A stretch of 60,000 bases of DNA from Symsagittifera roscoffensis. Taxonomy: Eukaryota > Xenacoelomorpha > Acoela > Convolutidae. Both the position numbers and the translations under genes were made by a program. A model generated the notes under the pieces. It worked only from the letters and a program-made list of their open reading frames with translations. It was not told the DNA's origin and searched no databases. Of this stretch, positions 41,963 to 54,331 are shown piece by piece. The stretch's first letter is position 1; each line of letters starts with the position of its first letter. Location: NCBI RefSeq assembly GCF_963678635.1, contig NC_087063.1, positions 49,799,220 to 49,859,219 of the forward strand. Direction: 5' to 3'.

Positions 41963-42520
41963 GTGATCGAGTACAACGAATTCTTCGATGATAACTCGGT
42001 ACTCCCATTTTTCATAAAACCACAAAATGATGCCTCCCGAGGACAAGTAGAGTTTTGTTATAACTTAATTGCAAATTTACTCGAAAAAGGAATTAGCCCA
42101 TGTAAACAAGAATTTCCTGAAAAAAAAATAAAACAACAAATCCCTGATCACTATCTAAAAGAGGTATGTAACATCACATCATATTATGCTATATTTACAA
42201 TTGAAATTTCATCACCAAAACCAAATCACAAAAAAACACCATATACAAACAGACGATATAGATATAGAATTCTCAAAAAATTTTACAGACTATATAAAAA
42301 ATATACAACACCAAAATTCACAAATTCAATATTCACAAACGATGTATTTTCAATCAGTTATAGCTATCAATCCATACTAGAAATAAAAGAAACACAAGGT
42401 GACTCACCAACTCAAACATCCCGATATACAGCTGTAAGACAAGAAATAAGTATTTTCGCAAACTTTTTAAATACAATCCGTGAAAACCTCACAAATAATG
42501 ATATATCACAAAAACTATAA
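41963..42520 (+). CDS. Unrecognised family C ORF, 185 codons
   Basis: It begins MIEYNEFFDDNSVLPFFIKP and reads like a folded protein for about 55 codons, then becomes Lys/Tyr/Ile-rich, which may be out of register: another plus frame (42186-42380) is also protein-like, with DIDIEFSKNFTDYIKN. In U2 the frame is broken by a stop at about 53962. It sits between the 163-codon ORF and the Gag-side ORF. I know no function. Possibly an N-terminal Gag or accessory domain. Confidence 0.4.
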   Translation: MIEYNEFFDDNSVLPFFIKPQNDASRGQVEFCYNLIANLLEKGISPCKQEFPEKKIKQQIPDHYLKEVCNITSYYAIFTIEISSPKPNHKKTPYTNRRYRYRILKKFYRLYKKYTTPKFTNSIFTNDVFSISYSYQSILEIKETQGDSPTQTSRYTAVRQEISIFANFLNTIRENLTNNDISQKL

Positions 42521-42529
42521 ACATGATCT

Positions 42530-43134
42530 ACGAAAGATATTAGCATGGTTCATAAATGATTATTTTTTCATAATATTTATCTTATATCACTAGCGAGAAT
42601 CGGTCTCATCCATTATTTATTAATATACCAACTGATATCTCAAGTGAAGCAATTACCACAGTTTCTATCAGTAGAGATTATGTTAGAATAACTCCACTTA
42701 CTATTGATGCAACACCTATAAACTACAATTCAGTATTCACGGATAGTGCAAGAAATAAGAGTTTAAATTCTAAGTTTATTAATCAAGAAAATTTAAACGG
42801 AACAAGAAATCTTACACAACAAGATATTCAAACTCCATCACTTTTCGTAAATGAAGATATAGTTGAAACAATACCAACAACAACGCAACAACAACGAATT
42901 TTTCCTATTCACCCTACACTTACAACTCCAAAAAATAAAAATGCAGCATTTCCAGAAACAACTACACAACCGACAGTAAAATCTTCAGTTATTCCAAAAA
43001 GTTCACAAATAGACTACCAAACAATTAGACCAGTAACAACACCAAAACAAACAAATAAGCAAAAGACGTCAAAAAGAAATAACTTCTCAGATCATAACTA
43101 TAGTTTTTTTTCCAAAAATTCAAAACCTCCCAAT
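42530..43134 (+). pseudogene. Deleted copy of the 238-codon family C ORF
   Basis: It matches 54332-55048, but about 90 bp is missing at about 42598 and several stops or frameshifts intervene. The Thr/Gln/Pro-rich stretch (IPTTTQQQ-like) near 42870-42900 is still clear. Confidence 0.65.
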
Positions 43135-44938
43135 ATGAATAGTCAAAATCAATCACAATCACAAGACCAAATTGTACCACAACAAGCTTCTGAGTCAGTA
43201 TTTTTTTACGATCACGCACGAACCACACTGGACCGTAAGGAAAACTATCCATTTTCTAAACAAAATAAAAACATAACAAACAAACACCATATTAAGAATC
43301 AACCACATTACTCAGAAGATGAAGAACACTGTCATCAAAATCAACAACAATTCAATACAAATCAGCAACATGATTTTTAGAACATTAATCAACCAGATTC
43401 TTTTTATCAACCAGATCTTTTCGAACCATATACACGAAACGCACACAGACAAACAAGACATCACCCAATGGCATACAATGAATTGTCAGTCAGTACAATT
43501 ACAAAACCCAGTCAGTACACAAAATTACCAGCCAACTCAAATGCATAATGAAATCTCACTACCATATTATCTACAACAACACGAAAAAACAAAATCCCAA
43601 CTTACAAAAGTTTCCCAAATACCAAATGCCACAAACGACTATGAATCCATACTTTATGGGTGGATCCTCTTTATCTTAAAATAGGCCACTAATTGTATTC
43701 ACAGGAACAGATCCTGAAAACTCAGTAGAAGAATATTTAATTGCAGTCACAGACAATTTGAATTTAAATATAGGATCTGAACCAGAAAATACAACACTTC
43801 ATCAAAATTGAATACATAGACGCACAGCTCCAATCCAAACAACACTTGATGGCGCACCCAAAAAATGGTTTTCAGTTTTACCTATAGATGTTTAAACAGA
43901 TTGGAAAAGATTCACACAAAAATTTTTAAAAATGTTCGACCCAGAAAGAAACAAACAAAACCAAAGTGTATGATGCAATGAAATTCGTAGAATCCCCAAC
44001 GAAACATTTAAGCAACTTGCAGTAAGATTTGAAACACTAGTAAGTAAAGCAGATTCCCCTATTACGCATGATTATAAGGACACAAAAATGACAGAAAGAT
44101 TAATGATGACTCTAACACCTCAATTACGGAAAATAGCAATAAAAAAGAGAGCATCACATCCATCTTCAATTCGAAAACCCGATATAGACTTCAGAAAACT
44201 AGTGGATAAACTAGAATATGCCGAAATCACTAGGAAACTGGAAGAAACAAAAAATTTAAAATTACAATATGTAAACAACATTCAAACCACTACTTCACAA
44301 ACAAACCATATCCATGACTCTGACACTGAAATAGCTGAAAAAATCACTCAAAAATTAAACATCTATGAGAAATACGCAAATTTTAAGGGCAAACCATCAT
44401 TCAAAAAATGGTGTAACTATTGCCGTAGATACGGACACAGCATTGCTGAATGTAGACAAAAACAACAAGATACTCAGAAAAACCACAAAACATAGAGAAC
44501 CAAATAAATCATTTTACCAAAACATGAGAAAAGATCGAAAATTTACCAAACAAAAACATTCACAGTAACAAAAGTTCAGGTAAACCACTTCCTGATAGCT
44601 ATGTTACCTCTAGACAACAATCACCCTACAGATATAACTATCGTGGAAGATCCCCAGATCAAAAAAATTCACTAATTTTCTCACAAAAAGATATACTCGA
44701 TCAAACAGTCAAAACAGTCAGTATCGAAATAATTATTTAAGATCCAACTCAAATAGAAGCAACTATTCAAATTATAACAGAAAACGTTCAAAATCGAACC
44801 CCCGAAACAGATATCATTCAAACGATTGTTCTAGAAATTCCTCATACAAAAGGACCAGACAATACCAAAATAACAGATCACGAAACTATTCAAACAATAA
44901 ATCAAACTATAATAATTCACACAATAGATCAGATGACA
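43135..44938 (+). pseudogene. gag: gag of family C, U1 copy, cut at its 3' end
   Basis: Pieces in order: a Gln/Asn/His-rich N-terminal part (43135-43380), an out-of-frame linker, a capsid region (about 43685-44090 with NSVEEYLIAVTDNLNLN and TLDGAPKKWFSVLP), then 44088-44495 (135 codons) with TLTPQLRKIAIKKRASHPSS and an intact zinc knuckle CNYCRRYGHSIAEC (44412-44453, C-X2-C-X4-H-X4-C). An Arg/Asn/Ser/Tyr-rich tail follows until homology with U2 ends at 44938. The part beyond is replaced by palindrome-rich spacer. Confidence 0.8.
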
Positions 44939-44939
44939 C

Positions 44940-45364
44940 TAAACAGGAAATAAGATAACTTTAAATAAATTGTAAATTTAATGAATAACCCGACAAAAAA
45001 ATCCATTATAATCGATTAAAATCGATTATAATGGATTATATTGACAAAAAAATATTAGAATTATAATTTTTTTTTAATGGATTATAATCGTTTGTTTTGT
45101 CATTTTATTGCGGACCATATGATGAAAATATAATCGATAATGATCCATGGGCGCTCGGTGCGGGAATCTATTATAATCTATTATAATTCCAATATAATCG
45201 ACATAAAATTAAAGTTTTTTAATGGATTTTTTTCTCCATATAATCGATTATTCTACTCTGCGACCACAAAATCACCAGATAATTGATTATTAAAAGAACA
45301 ATTTTTTGTTCGACCACAAAATTGCCAGATAAGAGATAATAATCGGAGAAACTTCGGTGCGGGT
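44940..45364. other. Palindrome-rich AT spacer between U1 and U2
   Basis: About 420 bp rich in ATAATCGATTAT-type words. At 45000-45037 two perfect 18-bp inverted arms (AATCCATTATAATCGATT and its complement) flank two A bases. Further half-copies lie at about 45078-45093, 45131-45145, 45176-45210 and 45238-45250. CGGTGCGGG occurs at about 45154 and 45355. It has no coding potential. It could be a foldback or MITE-type element, or a fragile site that seeded the duplication. Confidence 0.65.
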
Positions 45365-46403
45365 ATGCAAAAAAAACAAGACGCTATAATTGATTGTTCT
45401 ATGACAACTCTACTGCAATCAATCTTTTAAATTTTGGAAATGTATTTTTGCCGACGTAACCAGATTTGAAACCTATGAAAGTTCGATTTGATACCATTTA
45501 TCTTAATTGTGCCGGAGAGGTACTGAAGATCAAGGGAAAACTCAGGGGAGCAGCTGGAGGACGCCATTCCTTCCTCGGATGATTTTTTTCACCAATGAAA
45601 AGATTCCGGTTCTACTGCTAATTTTGTTTTCGAAATGTTGCCAGCTGTTCAACAAGACAACTCGTATCAGGGCAAAACCCTGAATCTTCCGAATGCATAT
45701 TATGACCGATGAAGTAGTGTTCGGTCTAACAAAATCGATGAAATTTTCAAAAAAAAGTTGACAAAACTAAAACACAAATAAGTTTTTTTTTGAAAACCAT
45801 CTCCCACACGCTATTTAAAGTACAAATTAATAAATTTTTTTCTGAATTTTGGAAACAATCAGAACAAATATGCTCGATGTGGTTTTTTATTCAAAATAAT
45901 TCTCAAAATTGTTTTCCTCAGGAGATCGATCCATGGACATTCGTGGTCCCAGAAAGTTCGCGCTGACCGACTGACTGCACTGCTTTTAATTTTAGTGTGA
46001 ATCGCTCACTAATAGACTAACGTGATGTTTGTGTTAGACTAACGTAATGCTGAAAATTTAAAGCGCAATATTTACACGTGGTGAAATATCCCGCACAACA
46101 AAATCATTCCAAATGTAATTGTTTTATTATTTCCATGCACTGTTCCTAATATTCAGCATAAAAATCAGACCAGTTTTTTGGACAGTCGGAACATTCAGGC
46201 AGGGAGTTTCCCTAATACAAGTAGTCTTGTTTGCTCCTAGCGAAGCATTAAACAGACTAAATACCATGCCTAAATTCAATTTGGAACGCTTTTTAAGACG
46301 GGTTAAGTCTCCGCTTAAGCGTTAATAGCACAAAGTATCGCGCTTTAATTGTACCATTTTGGCCGAATTGGCAATCTTTAAACCCTTCACGAAAAATGAT
46401 GTC

Positions 46404-46432
<29 letters not shown>
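46404..46432. repeat. (GA)n microsatellite, 3' tail of the LINE
   Basis: About 14 GA dinucleotides on the plus strand. In LINE sense this is a (TC)n tail at the very 3' end. It is unusual to see a dinucleotide tail rather than poly(A), but CR1/jockey-group elements often end in short tandem repeats. Confidence 0.9.
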
Positions 46433-46435
<3 letters not shown>

Positions 46436-46522
46436 GGCTTAATTTACCCCGTGGGGAGTTTACAATCACAAATAATGAAATGCAAACATAAAACAAAAAA
46501 AAATATAAATATATAAAATAAA

Positions 46523-46955
46523 CTATGACCGGCAGAAGGTACAGCAGCACTTTCCATACCAAGTACACGGAATGTTTTCTTCGAATGTTTGACGTAGCTT
46601 CGTATCATAGAACTTCATAACTTCACGCTTGTACCGGGGGAATGATAGACGGACATCAAGCTTCATGAAATTCAATAGTCTAGGAATACGGTCAAAATAA
46701 AAGGACTTTGTCTTCTCGTATTTTCGCTTCTTTAATTTGAAAGAGTATATATCAACACTCCGTAATGATACAGATGGGTCATTTATATCAACAAAATCGA
46801 AGGGGTTTAAATCGTACTTGTCCTGAAACAGTTTATGGAAAAACAGAAGATTTGAGATTTCAATATGATATGGCAGAGGATAGATTCCTAACTTTATCAG
46901 TGACGTTTTATAATCACCTGACAGACCGATCCATCTCACACATCTTCTGTTGAAA
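46523..46955 (-). pseudogene. C-terminal end of LINE ORF2 (jockey/CR1 group)
   Basis: The minus-strand frame carries the typical post-RT tail: FNRRCVRWIGLSGDYKTSLI near the start, NLLFFHKLFQDKYDLNPF, FDRIPRLLNFM, then a conserved ending with KFYDTKLRQTF, PCTW and a Cys cluster (KCCCTFC). About 145 codons, ending at the natural stop at 46523. The open frame continues upstream to 47065 into flanking U2 DNA, which is accidental. No RT catalytic motif is included, so the fragment was dead on arrival. Confidence 0.82.
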
Positions 46956-49900
46956 AGATGTGTGAAATGCATACATTTTTTTGAAAATTGAGCACAGAAT
47001 AACAATATCTTTCGAATTATTAAAAAGTCAAAATTGGTCTGGAGAACCAAAACTATCCCGAGCACATATATTCCTTCATTGTTCCAACTTTCGAAGAAAA
47101 TGGAATAGTTATGCTTCGTGCGGTTTTTTTATTAAGTCATTTTATGGCGATCGAAAGAGCTGCTTAAAAAAACTTTATGCCCCAGTGAAGATATCGACTC
47201 CAAAAAAGATATTTCACCTCCGTTCAACTTTTACAAAATTTTGGGAGTTTGTTTTTGACCGTGGACTATTTTGTGCGCACTTCGATCTTTTATCCAGAGT
47301 CCTGAAAGCGTAACGCGAATTATTTATGCATGACCACTGATAGTTTTTCAAAAATTTACTTTTCCAAAAATCTATTTGATATGTATTAAGAGGCAGTCGG
47401 AACATTCAGGGTTTTGCCGTGATATACGAGCAGTCTTGTTTACTTCAAAAATGGACATGACATTGGACACGACGTCAATTTCTGCGAACAAAATGTTTTC
47501 GAGATAGTTTTTGCGCTTTTAAAATTTTGGACGTTTTTCTCACAAGATTTGTAAACTATATTATATGAGAAGAGTTCTCAATTAAACAGCAAAATTAAAT
47601 TCGAAACTTCAGTTCATGTAGATCATCGATTATAGATTGTCAGTTAATCTTCATATTTCCATAAAATCCGATCCAAACAAGAAATCCTGATGTCATATGT
47701 TAGCCTGGTCCAATAGAGCCCCCGTAGAACTGTTTCAGCCTGTTTCGGTCACTAGCCCCTTTGGCGCCATTTGCAGTGACTTTATTCAAGAACCCGACGT
47801 TGAAGTCCGATCTCTTATGATTGACGAATGGATTCCATGGTTTGTCAATATCTTGTCGGTTTACTCAGATGGGAAGCAAGCATGTTGCTGGAGATAAAGT
47901 TTATAAAGGTAAAATTTTTCTAGCTCGTCCATTTGTTGCTCCATGAAGCTAAAATGAGCCATTTTTTGTAAATTTGTTATTAAAACGGTTTTATTTAGAA
48001 TTTTTTAATCATAGTTGCATAACTTCATTTTTGTTGTTTCCTTATCATTTTACCGGCTGTAGTTTTGATAAACATTAGAATTTTACACTAACAAACACAA
48101 GGATAACCAATATCAAAAGTGGATTTAGTGAGGGGGGACACAAAATAGTAATCATTTTAAGAGATCAGACTTTTCACCCTATCAAAGTGGTAATCACTTT
48201 TCATCCTGTATATCCTATAAACAATTTCAATGGCAAAGTAAATTCAACGAGGAAAGCGATGATTAGAAAGTTTTCTGCCATTAGGGTTAATTAATTAGCG
48301 ATAAATGCGACCTGATTTTTTTCCTAGCGACAACTTCAAGGAATCAGAAACTTCTATAGAAAATCAATTTGCGATTATGGAAATCTATAATAGCTTAATG
48401 GAGCCTAGGAATTTAGACAACAAGCAAATTGAACGCCCGTAAAAATGGGAATTTAGACAAAAATTCTTGGTGAATTTAGAACTGGGCCAGCGATTTATTT
48501 GTTTAGAATGAAGTTACAAAAAACAAAAAAGTATAAATGATCAATTTTATTTTGTAAATTAAATAGAAAAAATTAATATATTTTTGAAATGATTAAATTA
48601 TACAACTGTGACTTTAATAACCTGATTTGTGGTTGAAAAACCAGTAATATGGTAGCCAAAAATTAATTTTAGGTCTTTAAACAAATTTCACGCAATTTGT
48701 AAGCAAGTTATCGTCTAAATTCTGTTATAGTTTCTGGTCGCCTTATTTGCTTGTCGTCTTATTTCCTAAACTTCATAGCTTAATAGCTTCTCTGAAAAAC
48801 AATAGCTCAACAAACTTGGATTTCGCTCCTTTTTAATAAAAACTATAAGCACCAAGGATAGCCGGTTTCTCTGCAAGTAGTGCAGAATTTGACAAGTATG
48901 CAAATTCTTATATCACAATAAGAGTTGCTGATTTTAACCTTTTTTTGTTTGTTTTTGTTAATGAGAGGCAACTGAATGAAACATAAAAGCAGATTTGCAA
49001 TGGATAAATTATTGAAGAGATCTCAGAAAAGTTAGATTCGAAATTCATTCTAAAAGTCTGAAAAATCATCAAATTGAAAGTTCTTCACGATACTGAAGCT
49101 TTTTTAGAATGCGAATCACGGCTCAAAGCGCTTCAATGAGTTGCCTCACTAAATGAACTCCGAGCTTTCTTTGAGGTAGTCAAAATTGGCTAAAAGAAAA
49201 ACAGAATCTACGCAATAGTTTTTTTGTAGTTCGTGAAGTGATCGGAACAAAAAAAAGATTCAACACATAACAAACCGAGCAGTGGTGAAGTTGAACAAGA
49301 AACACTAAAAACCAAATATGAGTGTCTCTTTATAGTTTTTTTCTCGATCTGATGTAACTTTTCCAATTTCTGAAGTGGTTAAGAAGTATGATGTAGTAAT
49401 TATTTTTTACCGGGGGTCAAACCTATATTGAATTGGGGCCGTTTAAGTTGTGATTTTTTCCCAATTTTCACACTAGTTCACAAGAAAAAAATGAAAAGAA
49501 AAATAGACAATTTTTATCGGATTCTAATGCATTTGAAGGTGACTTTTAGCTCTGATCAACATTTCATAGCAGAATAATATTCAATGGATTTTTCTCTCAC
49601 CGATAACAAAAACTATAATTTTTTGTGCTCCTTGCAAAGCGACCGAACGTCTTAGCCATGGCTATGCAATCAAATTAGTTTTTGTAATTATTTTTCTGAA
49701 ATTGTTCGTGTATAGTATGAAGAAAGTTTGACAAATTGTGATAGGTAGAAGAAAACTAACCCTGTCTGAAAAAACCTCAATCGAGCACAAATGTTCAGTT
49801 TTTTCATAAAAGGTCGAAACAATAAAACACCGAGCTGTGAGTGCCAAAAATGGCTATAACTAATTGTTCAACAAAAGAAAAAGAAACAACAAACATTCAA

Positions 49901-50125
49901 AATCTTACTCTTAAGATTTCTTACTGCCCTAATTACCTTTTACTGGCGTAATTTACTGACCATTTACTGACCTAATTAAATTACAACATAATAAGGGAGA
50001 AAATTTCTATAAATTTAGAACCATGAAAAACTCATTTAACTCTACGTTTTTAATAATTTGTTAGCATAAAAAACGCAGATACTTTTCTTTCAACAGTCTC
50101 ATAATTTACCCGGGTTGACCAAAAC

Positions 50126-51015
50126 TTCTTATCATACAATTTCCAAATATGAGAGACTTCATGTCATACAATTCCATAAGTACAGAAAATTGTATGAAAA
50201 CTCTATGATAAGCATTTTTACATATATGAAAATTGTATGATAGGTGTTTTTCCATGCACCAAAAAGTTGATTTTTTGCTTCTAATTATAAATTCTGAAAA
50301 ATTTTGGATTGCTTTAAACTTGGATTGCTTTGTAACTAAACACAAGTGACAAAGACCTTGGTTACTCAAAGTACCAAAGGTAGGACAGTCTCGCATTTAC
50401 ATTGCATATTAAACAACTTGAATTGACATAATATAAGGAAAGTAACAAACTTTTGAAATTTAGTAAAATTTTTCAAAGATGATTATTTAAAAATTTGAAC
50501 CTTCAAGTTATCAGACATTGATCAAGGCATACATAAACATACCATACAAAAGAAATAGGAATTTTCAGCGTTTTTGAAAAAAATTATACCGCGAAAGAAA
50601 AAACGAACCAACGTTATTGTATCCGGGATTACGTTATACACGCAAAAAATTAAATTTTGCAAGCAAAAATTTTTTTTCAGAAAAGGTTTGTTTGGGTACA
50701 AAATTCATTTTGCAGTTGAAAAAAAATTTTATTGGGGTAATTTTAAAATTACTTGGAAAAATGTTTGTGTCGCCATCAAAAAAAATTCAGTCATACAGTT
50801 TCCATTTATTGGAATTGTATGATAAGCATTTTTTTTCAAAAACGAAAACCTCGGTTTTTTTCACCAGACTGTTTTATTAGAATCAAACAGCCACAGAAAT
50901 AATTTTATATTTTTTTTTCAACCATTTTTAGAAATTGTAGGAAAATTGTATGACAAGCATTTTTCCACACACTTGATGTATCGAACTGTATGAGAAGCAT
51001 TTTCGGCGTATGGAG
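50126..51015. repeat. Cluster of palindromic motif copies (U2)
   Basis: U2 counterpart of 38304-39180, with the same series of direct and inverted copies. The central palindrome is slightly decayed (TTTCCATTTATTGGAA at about 50800). A minus-strand frame across the first part is open in both units from the same start to the same stop (91 codons in U1 at 38556-38281, 96 in U2 at 50396-50106), with a 15-bp in-frame difference. Confidence 0.78.
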
Positions 51016-51427
51016 GTCATCAGGGAAGATACTAGTACCAAACAAAGCTCCTTTTCTTTCCCCATCAGAAAACAAATTCAACAACAATTCACGGTTTTCA
51101 ATTTCTATGAAATTTAGCATGCCGACAATTTATGTTTTATATACAGTTCTGAATTTTATACCAAACCTTGTAAGACCACACGTTGCGCCATGAAATGATG
51201 TACGTATAAAATTTGTTGTATGAGGTAAATAGCTCAATTTTGAAGTGTTAAGGCTGTTCATTCAACTAGGTTAAAATAAATTAAAATAAGCAATTTTTGC
51301 CTGTTTAATAATTTTTTCTATAGCAAAACAGCTCCAATGCAAAGAAATAAAACTTTTTTGTTTTGGCAAAACAATCAACGTTATCCATGGATGTATGTTT
51401 TTCCATCTTTACACATGTCATCTTAAT

Positions 51428-51543
51428 CCGCGGTTATGACCTCTTTATGGCCGAACACTTGCAATTTCGCGCAAAAAGCCTTACGCAGCCTGAGTAATGA
51501 AATCTCTTATAAAAACAGAGATAGTTTCGAATCCCGCGCTTGA
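51428..51543 (+). ncRNA. tRNA-like sequence (U2 copy)
   Basis: Same as 39590-39705. The A-box-like TGGCCGAACACT begins at 51448 and the B-box-like GTTTCGAATCC at 51524. Both boxes are unchanged between copies. Confidence 0.3.
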
Positions 51544-52136
51544 TTTTGCTTTCATGAATTGGGCGAACCAATCATCTAAGCTAGTTTTCTCACGGACTAA
51601 ACAAGTAAACTAGTACCCAATTTTCCAAGGTATATTTCGTGGATTCCATGAGTTTTCACGCATTTCTTTTATAAAACCAGTTCTAAGCTATAGTTTATAT
51701 TTGGTTGTAAATATAATTCTCTATTCCTATTAAATATTTCTAACTAACCATATTCCATCTCTAACCTTTACACTTATTTGTAATTGATGAAACTAGTTGT
51801 AGTTTTATCACCATAGAAATTTGAATTAAACTTAGAATACAGTTGTTCTCCTTCTGGCAATTATCTCACATAAACCATTATACACTAGATCTATTGAGAC
51901 TACAAGATATGAGTAAGATTAAGATCGGTATTAGACTAAGAAGTTGCACGAATCTATCCGGCCGAAAATAAGATACCGTAACGATCAAACGGTGTACCTT
52001 ATCTGAAATTATTCTATGAATATAACCAATAGGTCATAACTCATCTGGTGCGACCAAAAGTCTCGAACAAGACCTTAACTAAATTTGAATCAGAAAAAAA
52101 TCGACTCTAGAATTAGACAATTGCAAAATTGCAAAA

Positions 52137-52373
52137 ATGTTAGTTGAAAAAGACAATTTATTAGAAATGTCTTTCCGACTCAATAGATCGCTACCAATTT
52201 TCCGAACAAAACGAGAAATATCAGGTAATGGGAGAAGACTAAGGACAAGGTACGATCTAGGATTAAGAAGAAATCTACCGATTGACTTCAAGATAGTACG
52301 ATGGAAACCGGAACAAACCTATGTATTTAGAATCCTTTCCGCAGTAAATTTAAATTTTCATTTGCTGACATGA
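52137..52373 (+). CDS. Small basic ORF, U2 copy, 78 codons
   Basis: Identical to 40303-40539 except Arg to Trp at about residue 56. It lies in the 394-bp block 52041-52434. See the U1 entry for composition. It has no recognised domain. Confidence 0.3.
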   Translation: MLVEKDNLLEMSFRLNRSLPIFRTKREISGNGRRLRTRYDLGLRRNLPIDFKIVRWKPEQTYVFRILSAVNLNFHLLT

Positions 52374-53308
52374 TATTTGATGAATTCCTTCAGTAACTTC
52401 AATGCTGCTAAACCTACTATTTATACACTAACGAATCAAAAAAATAACACAGGTCCTTCTCGCCAAAAAATCTGCAGTAAATTAAAACATTTTGAATAAA
52501 ATAATTTATTGAACAAATACAAAAATTAGGTATTATAAAAAATAATTGTTAACTTTAATAATCTATACACATCATTTTTTCATCCCAAATTCATAATCTA
52601 AAAATAACAGCAAACTACAAAAATTTAACATCGCATAAACTCTAATCTTAAACCTTATACGTAAACTTTTATAATAAATCTTATCAAGGCTTATCCTTGT
52701 TTTCTCTTGAATTATCTTGACTTACATAACAGGTCATCAATGTTTTCCTTGGATCTTTAAAATCATTTAAATTAAAGTTTTTTAACTTATGATCATCAAA
52801 GCTTCCCTTGGAACAAACAGAAAAATTTTGTTCTCCCCTTTCCACGTTTTTAAAGTGTCTAACGACCTCAAACGTCGATTCAATACCCAACCCTTATCAA
52901 CAAACCAAGACTTATAGAAATCTTGGAAAAAACTAACCATTTTAATTAAGATAAACAGCGAAGAACTTCGGTTACTCATCCTTCACTTGATCCCTCCTCT
53001 TAGATGACCCAGGCTAAAACACTTAAACATAGTATGTCATAAAAAATTGTATCTAACGAACCATTTGCGTTCTAATTATACCTGAATCTCGTGGAATGAT
53101 TTACTATTCTCCAACCATTGATCACAAACCACAACCGCTAAGTAGGGTTATGTAAGTCTATCTTAAATTAGAACTTAGTCACGAGAAAGTAAAAAATCAT
53201 CTTCACGAATTGATATACTACCCTCTCTCCAACCCGTCAAACTACGACAATCTATGCCCCAAGATAATATAACCACACAAAACTCATAAGGACTAACAGT
53301 TTAAGAAA

Positions 53309-53800
53309 TTGAAAACCTCTAATCCATTTATAGCTTCCATCATCCTAAACCATATGTCAAGAGATAATCAAGGTAACAAACAAACAATCGTATTACATAA
53401 ATGTTTGATTAAAAACTTAAGATACGACCTTGTAATCACACCACACAGACAAAAAATAGGATATATTAGATCAAAAAGACAAACACAAAAAAAGACAGTC
53501 ATAACAAAAGAAAAACAGATTATCAGGAAACGATTTTCAAAAGGAGGAAACGCAGTCTCAGAATCAGACACAAACACAATACAGGAACTTCAAGATTTAG
53601 AAGACTCATTAAACAGAAATAACCCCGATCGACGACCTAATACTTTTTCCCGACTCAGAAGCCACAACACCATCATCAATAAAAGGAAAACGCAAAATAA
53701 AAAGTCATACATTAACAAACCAATAAGTCTATATAATTGGCATCAACCAATGAGACATATTGAATGTTACACACTAACAGTTTTACAATATAAAACGTGA
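53309..53800 (+). CDS. First family C ORF, unrecognised, 163 codons
   Basis: It is open in U2 and broken in U1. Very basic (Lys/Arg-rich at about residues 50-80, with KRQTQKKTVITKEKQIIRKR), with an acidic patch (SESDTNTIQELQDLEDS) and then a second basic region. No membrane segment. It is the most 5' of the family C ORFs and is followed within a few bases by the next one in another frame. It could be a nucleic-acid-binding N-terminal Gag piece. This is inference from charge only. Confidence 0.4.
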   Translation: MKTSNPFIASIILNHMSRDNQGNKQTIVLHKCLIKNLRYDLVITPHRQKIGYIRSKRQTQKKTVITKEKQIIRKRFSKGGNAVSESDTNTIQELQDLEDSLNRNNPDRRPNTFSRLRSHNTIINKRKTQNKKSYINKPISLYNWHQPMRHIECYTLTVLQYKT

Positions 53801-53802
53801 TC

Positions 53803-54330
53803 GAGTACAACGAAATCTTCGATGATATCACGGTACTCCCATTTTTCATAAAACCACAAAATGATGCCTCCAGAGGACAAGTAGAATTTTTTTATAACTT
53901 AATTGCAAATTTATTCGAAAAAGGAATTAGCCCATGTAAACAAGAATTTCCTGAAAAAAAATAAAACGACAAATCCCTGATCACTATCTAAAAGATGTAT
54001 GTAACATCACATCATATTATGGTATATTTACAATTGAAATTTCATCACCACAACCAAATCACAAAAAAAAACACCAAATACAAACGACGATATAGAAATA
54101 GAATTCTCAAAAAATTTTACAGACTATATAAAAAATATACAACACCAAAATTCACAAATTCAATATTCACAAACGATGTATTCTCAATCATTTATAGCTA
54201 TCTATCCATACTAGAAAAAAAAGAAACACAAGGTGACTCACCAACTCAAACATCCCGATATACAGCTGTAAGACAAGAAATAAGTATTTTCTCAAACTTT
54301 TTAAATATAATCCGTTAAAACCTCACTGAT
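53803..54330 (+). pseudogene. Broken copy of the 185-codon family C ORF
   Basis: The start codons match 41963 onwards (IEYNEIFDDITVLPFFIKPQ), but a TAA at about 53962 stops it. The frame 53995-54318 carries the rest (ISIFSNFLNIIR at its end). The U1 copy at 41963-42520 is open. Confidence 0.5.
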
Positions 54331-54331
54331 A

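Larger units (their letters stand above)
34084..44938 (+). repeat. Large tandem duplication U, unit 1
   Basis: It matches 45365-56883 in the same orientation from TATGCAAAAAAAA-CAAGACGC to GATCAGATGACA, at roughly 95-97% identity by eye. Contents: about 5.7 kb of non-coding DNA, then a family C leader and gag-side ORFs. Unit 1 lacks about 90 bp present in unit 2 at 54434-54525 (site about 42598) and lacks the LINE insertion of unit 2 (empty site about 35104-35112). Confidence 0.95.
46403..46956 (-). mobile_element. 5'-truncated LINE insertion in U2
   Basis: It is absent from U1, whose empty site reads AAATGATGTCAGGTGAAATG at 35101-35120. In element sense it comprises the 3' end of ORF2, about 90 bp of 3' UTR (with CTCCCCACGGGG, a short hairpin) and a terminal (TC)n tail of about 14 units. 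GATGT at 46398-46402 and again at 46957-46961 is a likely target duplication. Truncation at the 5' end, a simple-repeat tail and a target duplication are the hallmarks of LINE retrotransposition. Confidence 0.85.

Noticed and set aside
46960-47065. Upstream extension of the LINE ORF2 frame
   Set aside because: This DNA matches the U1 flank (about 35120-35230), so the open frame there is accidental and outside the LINE.
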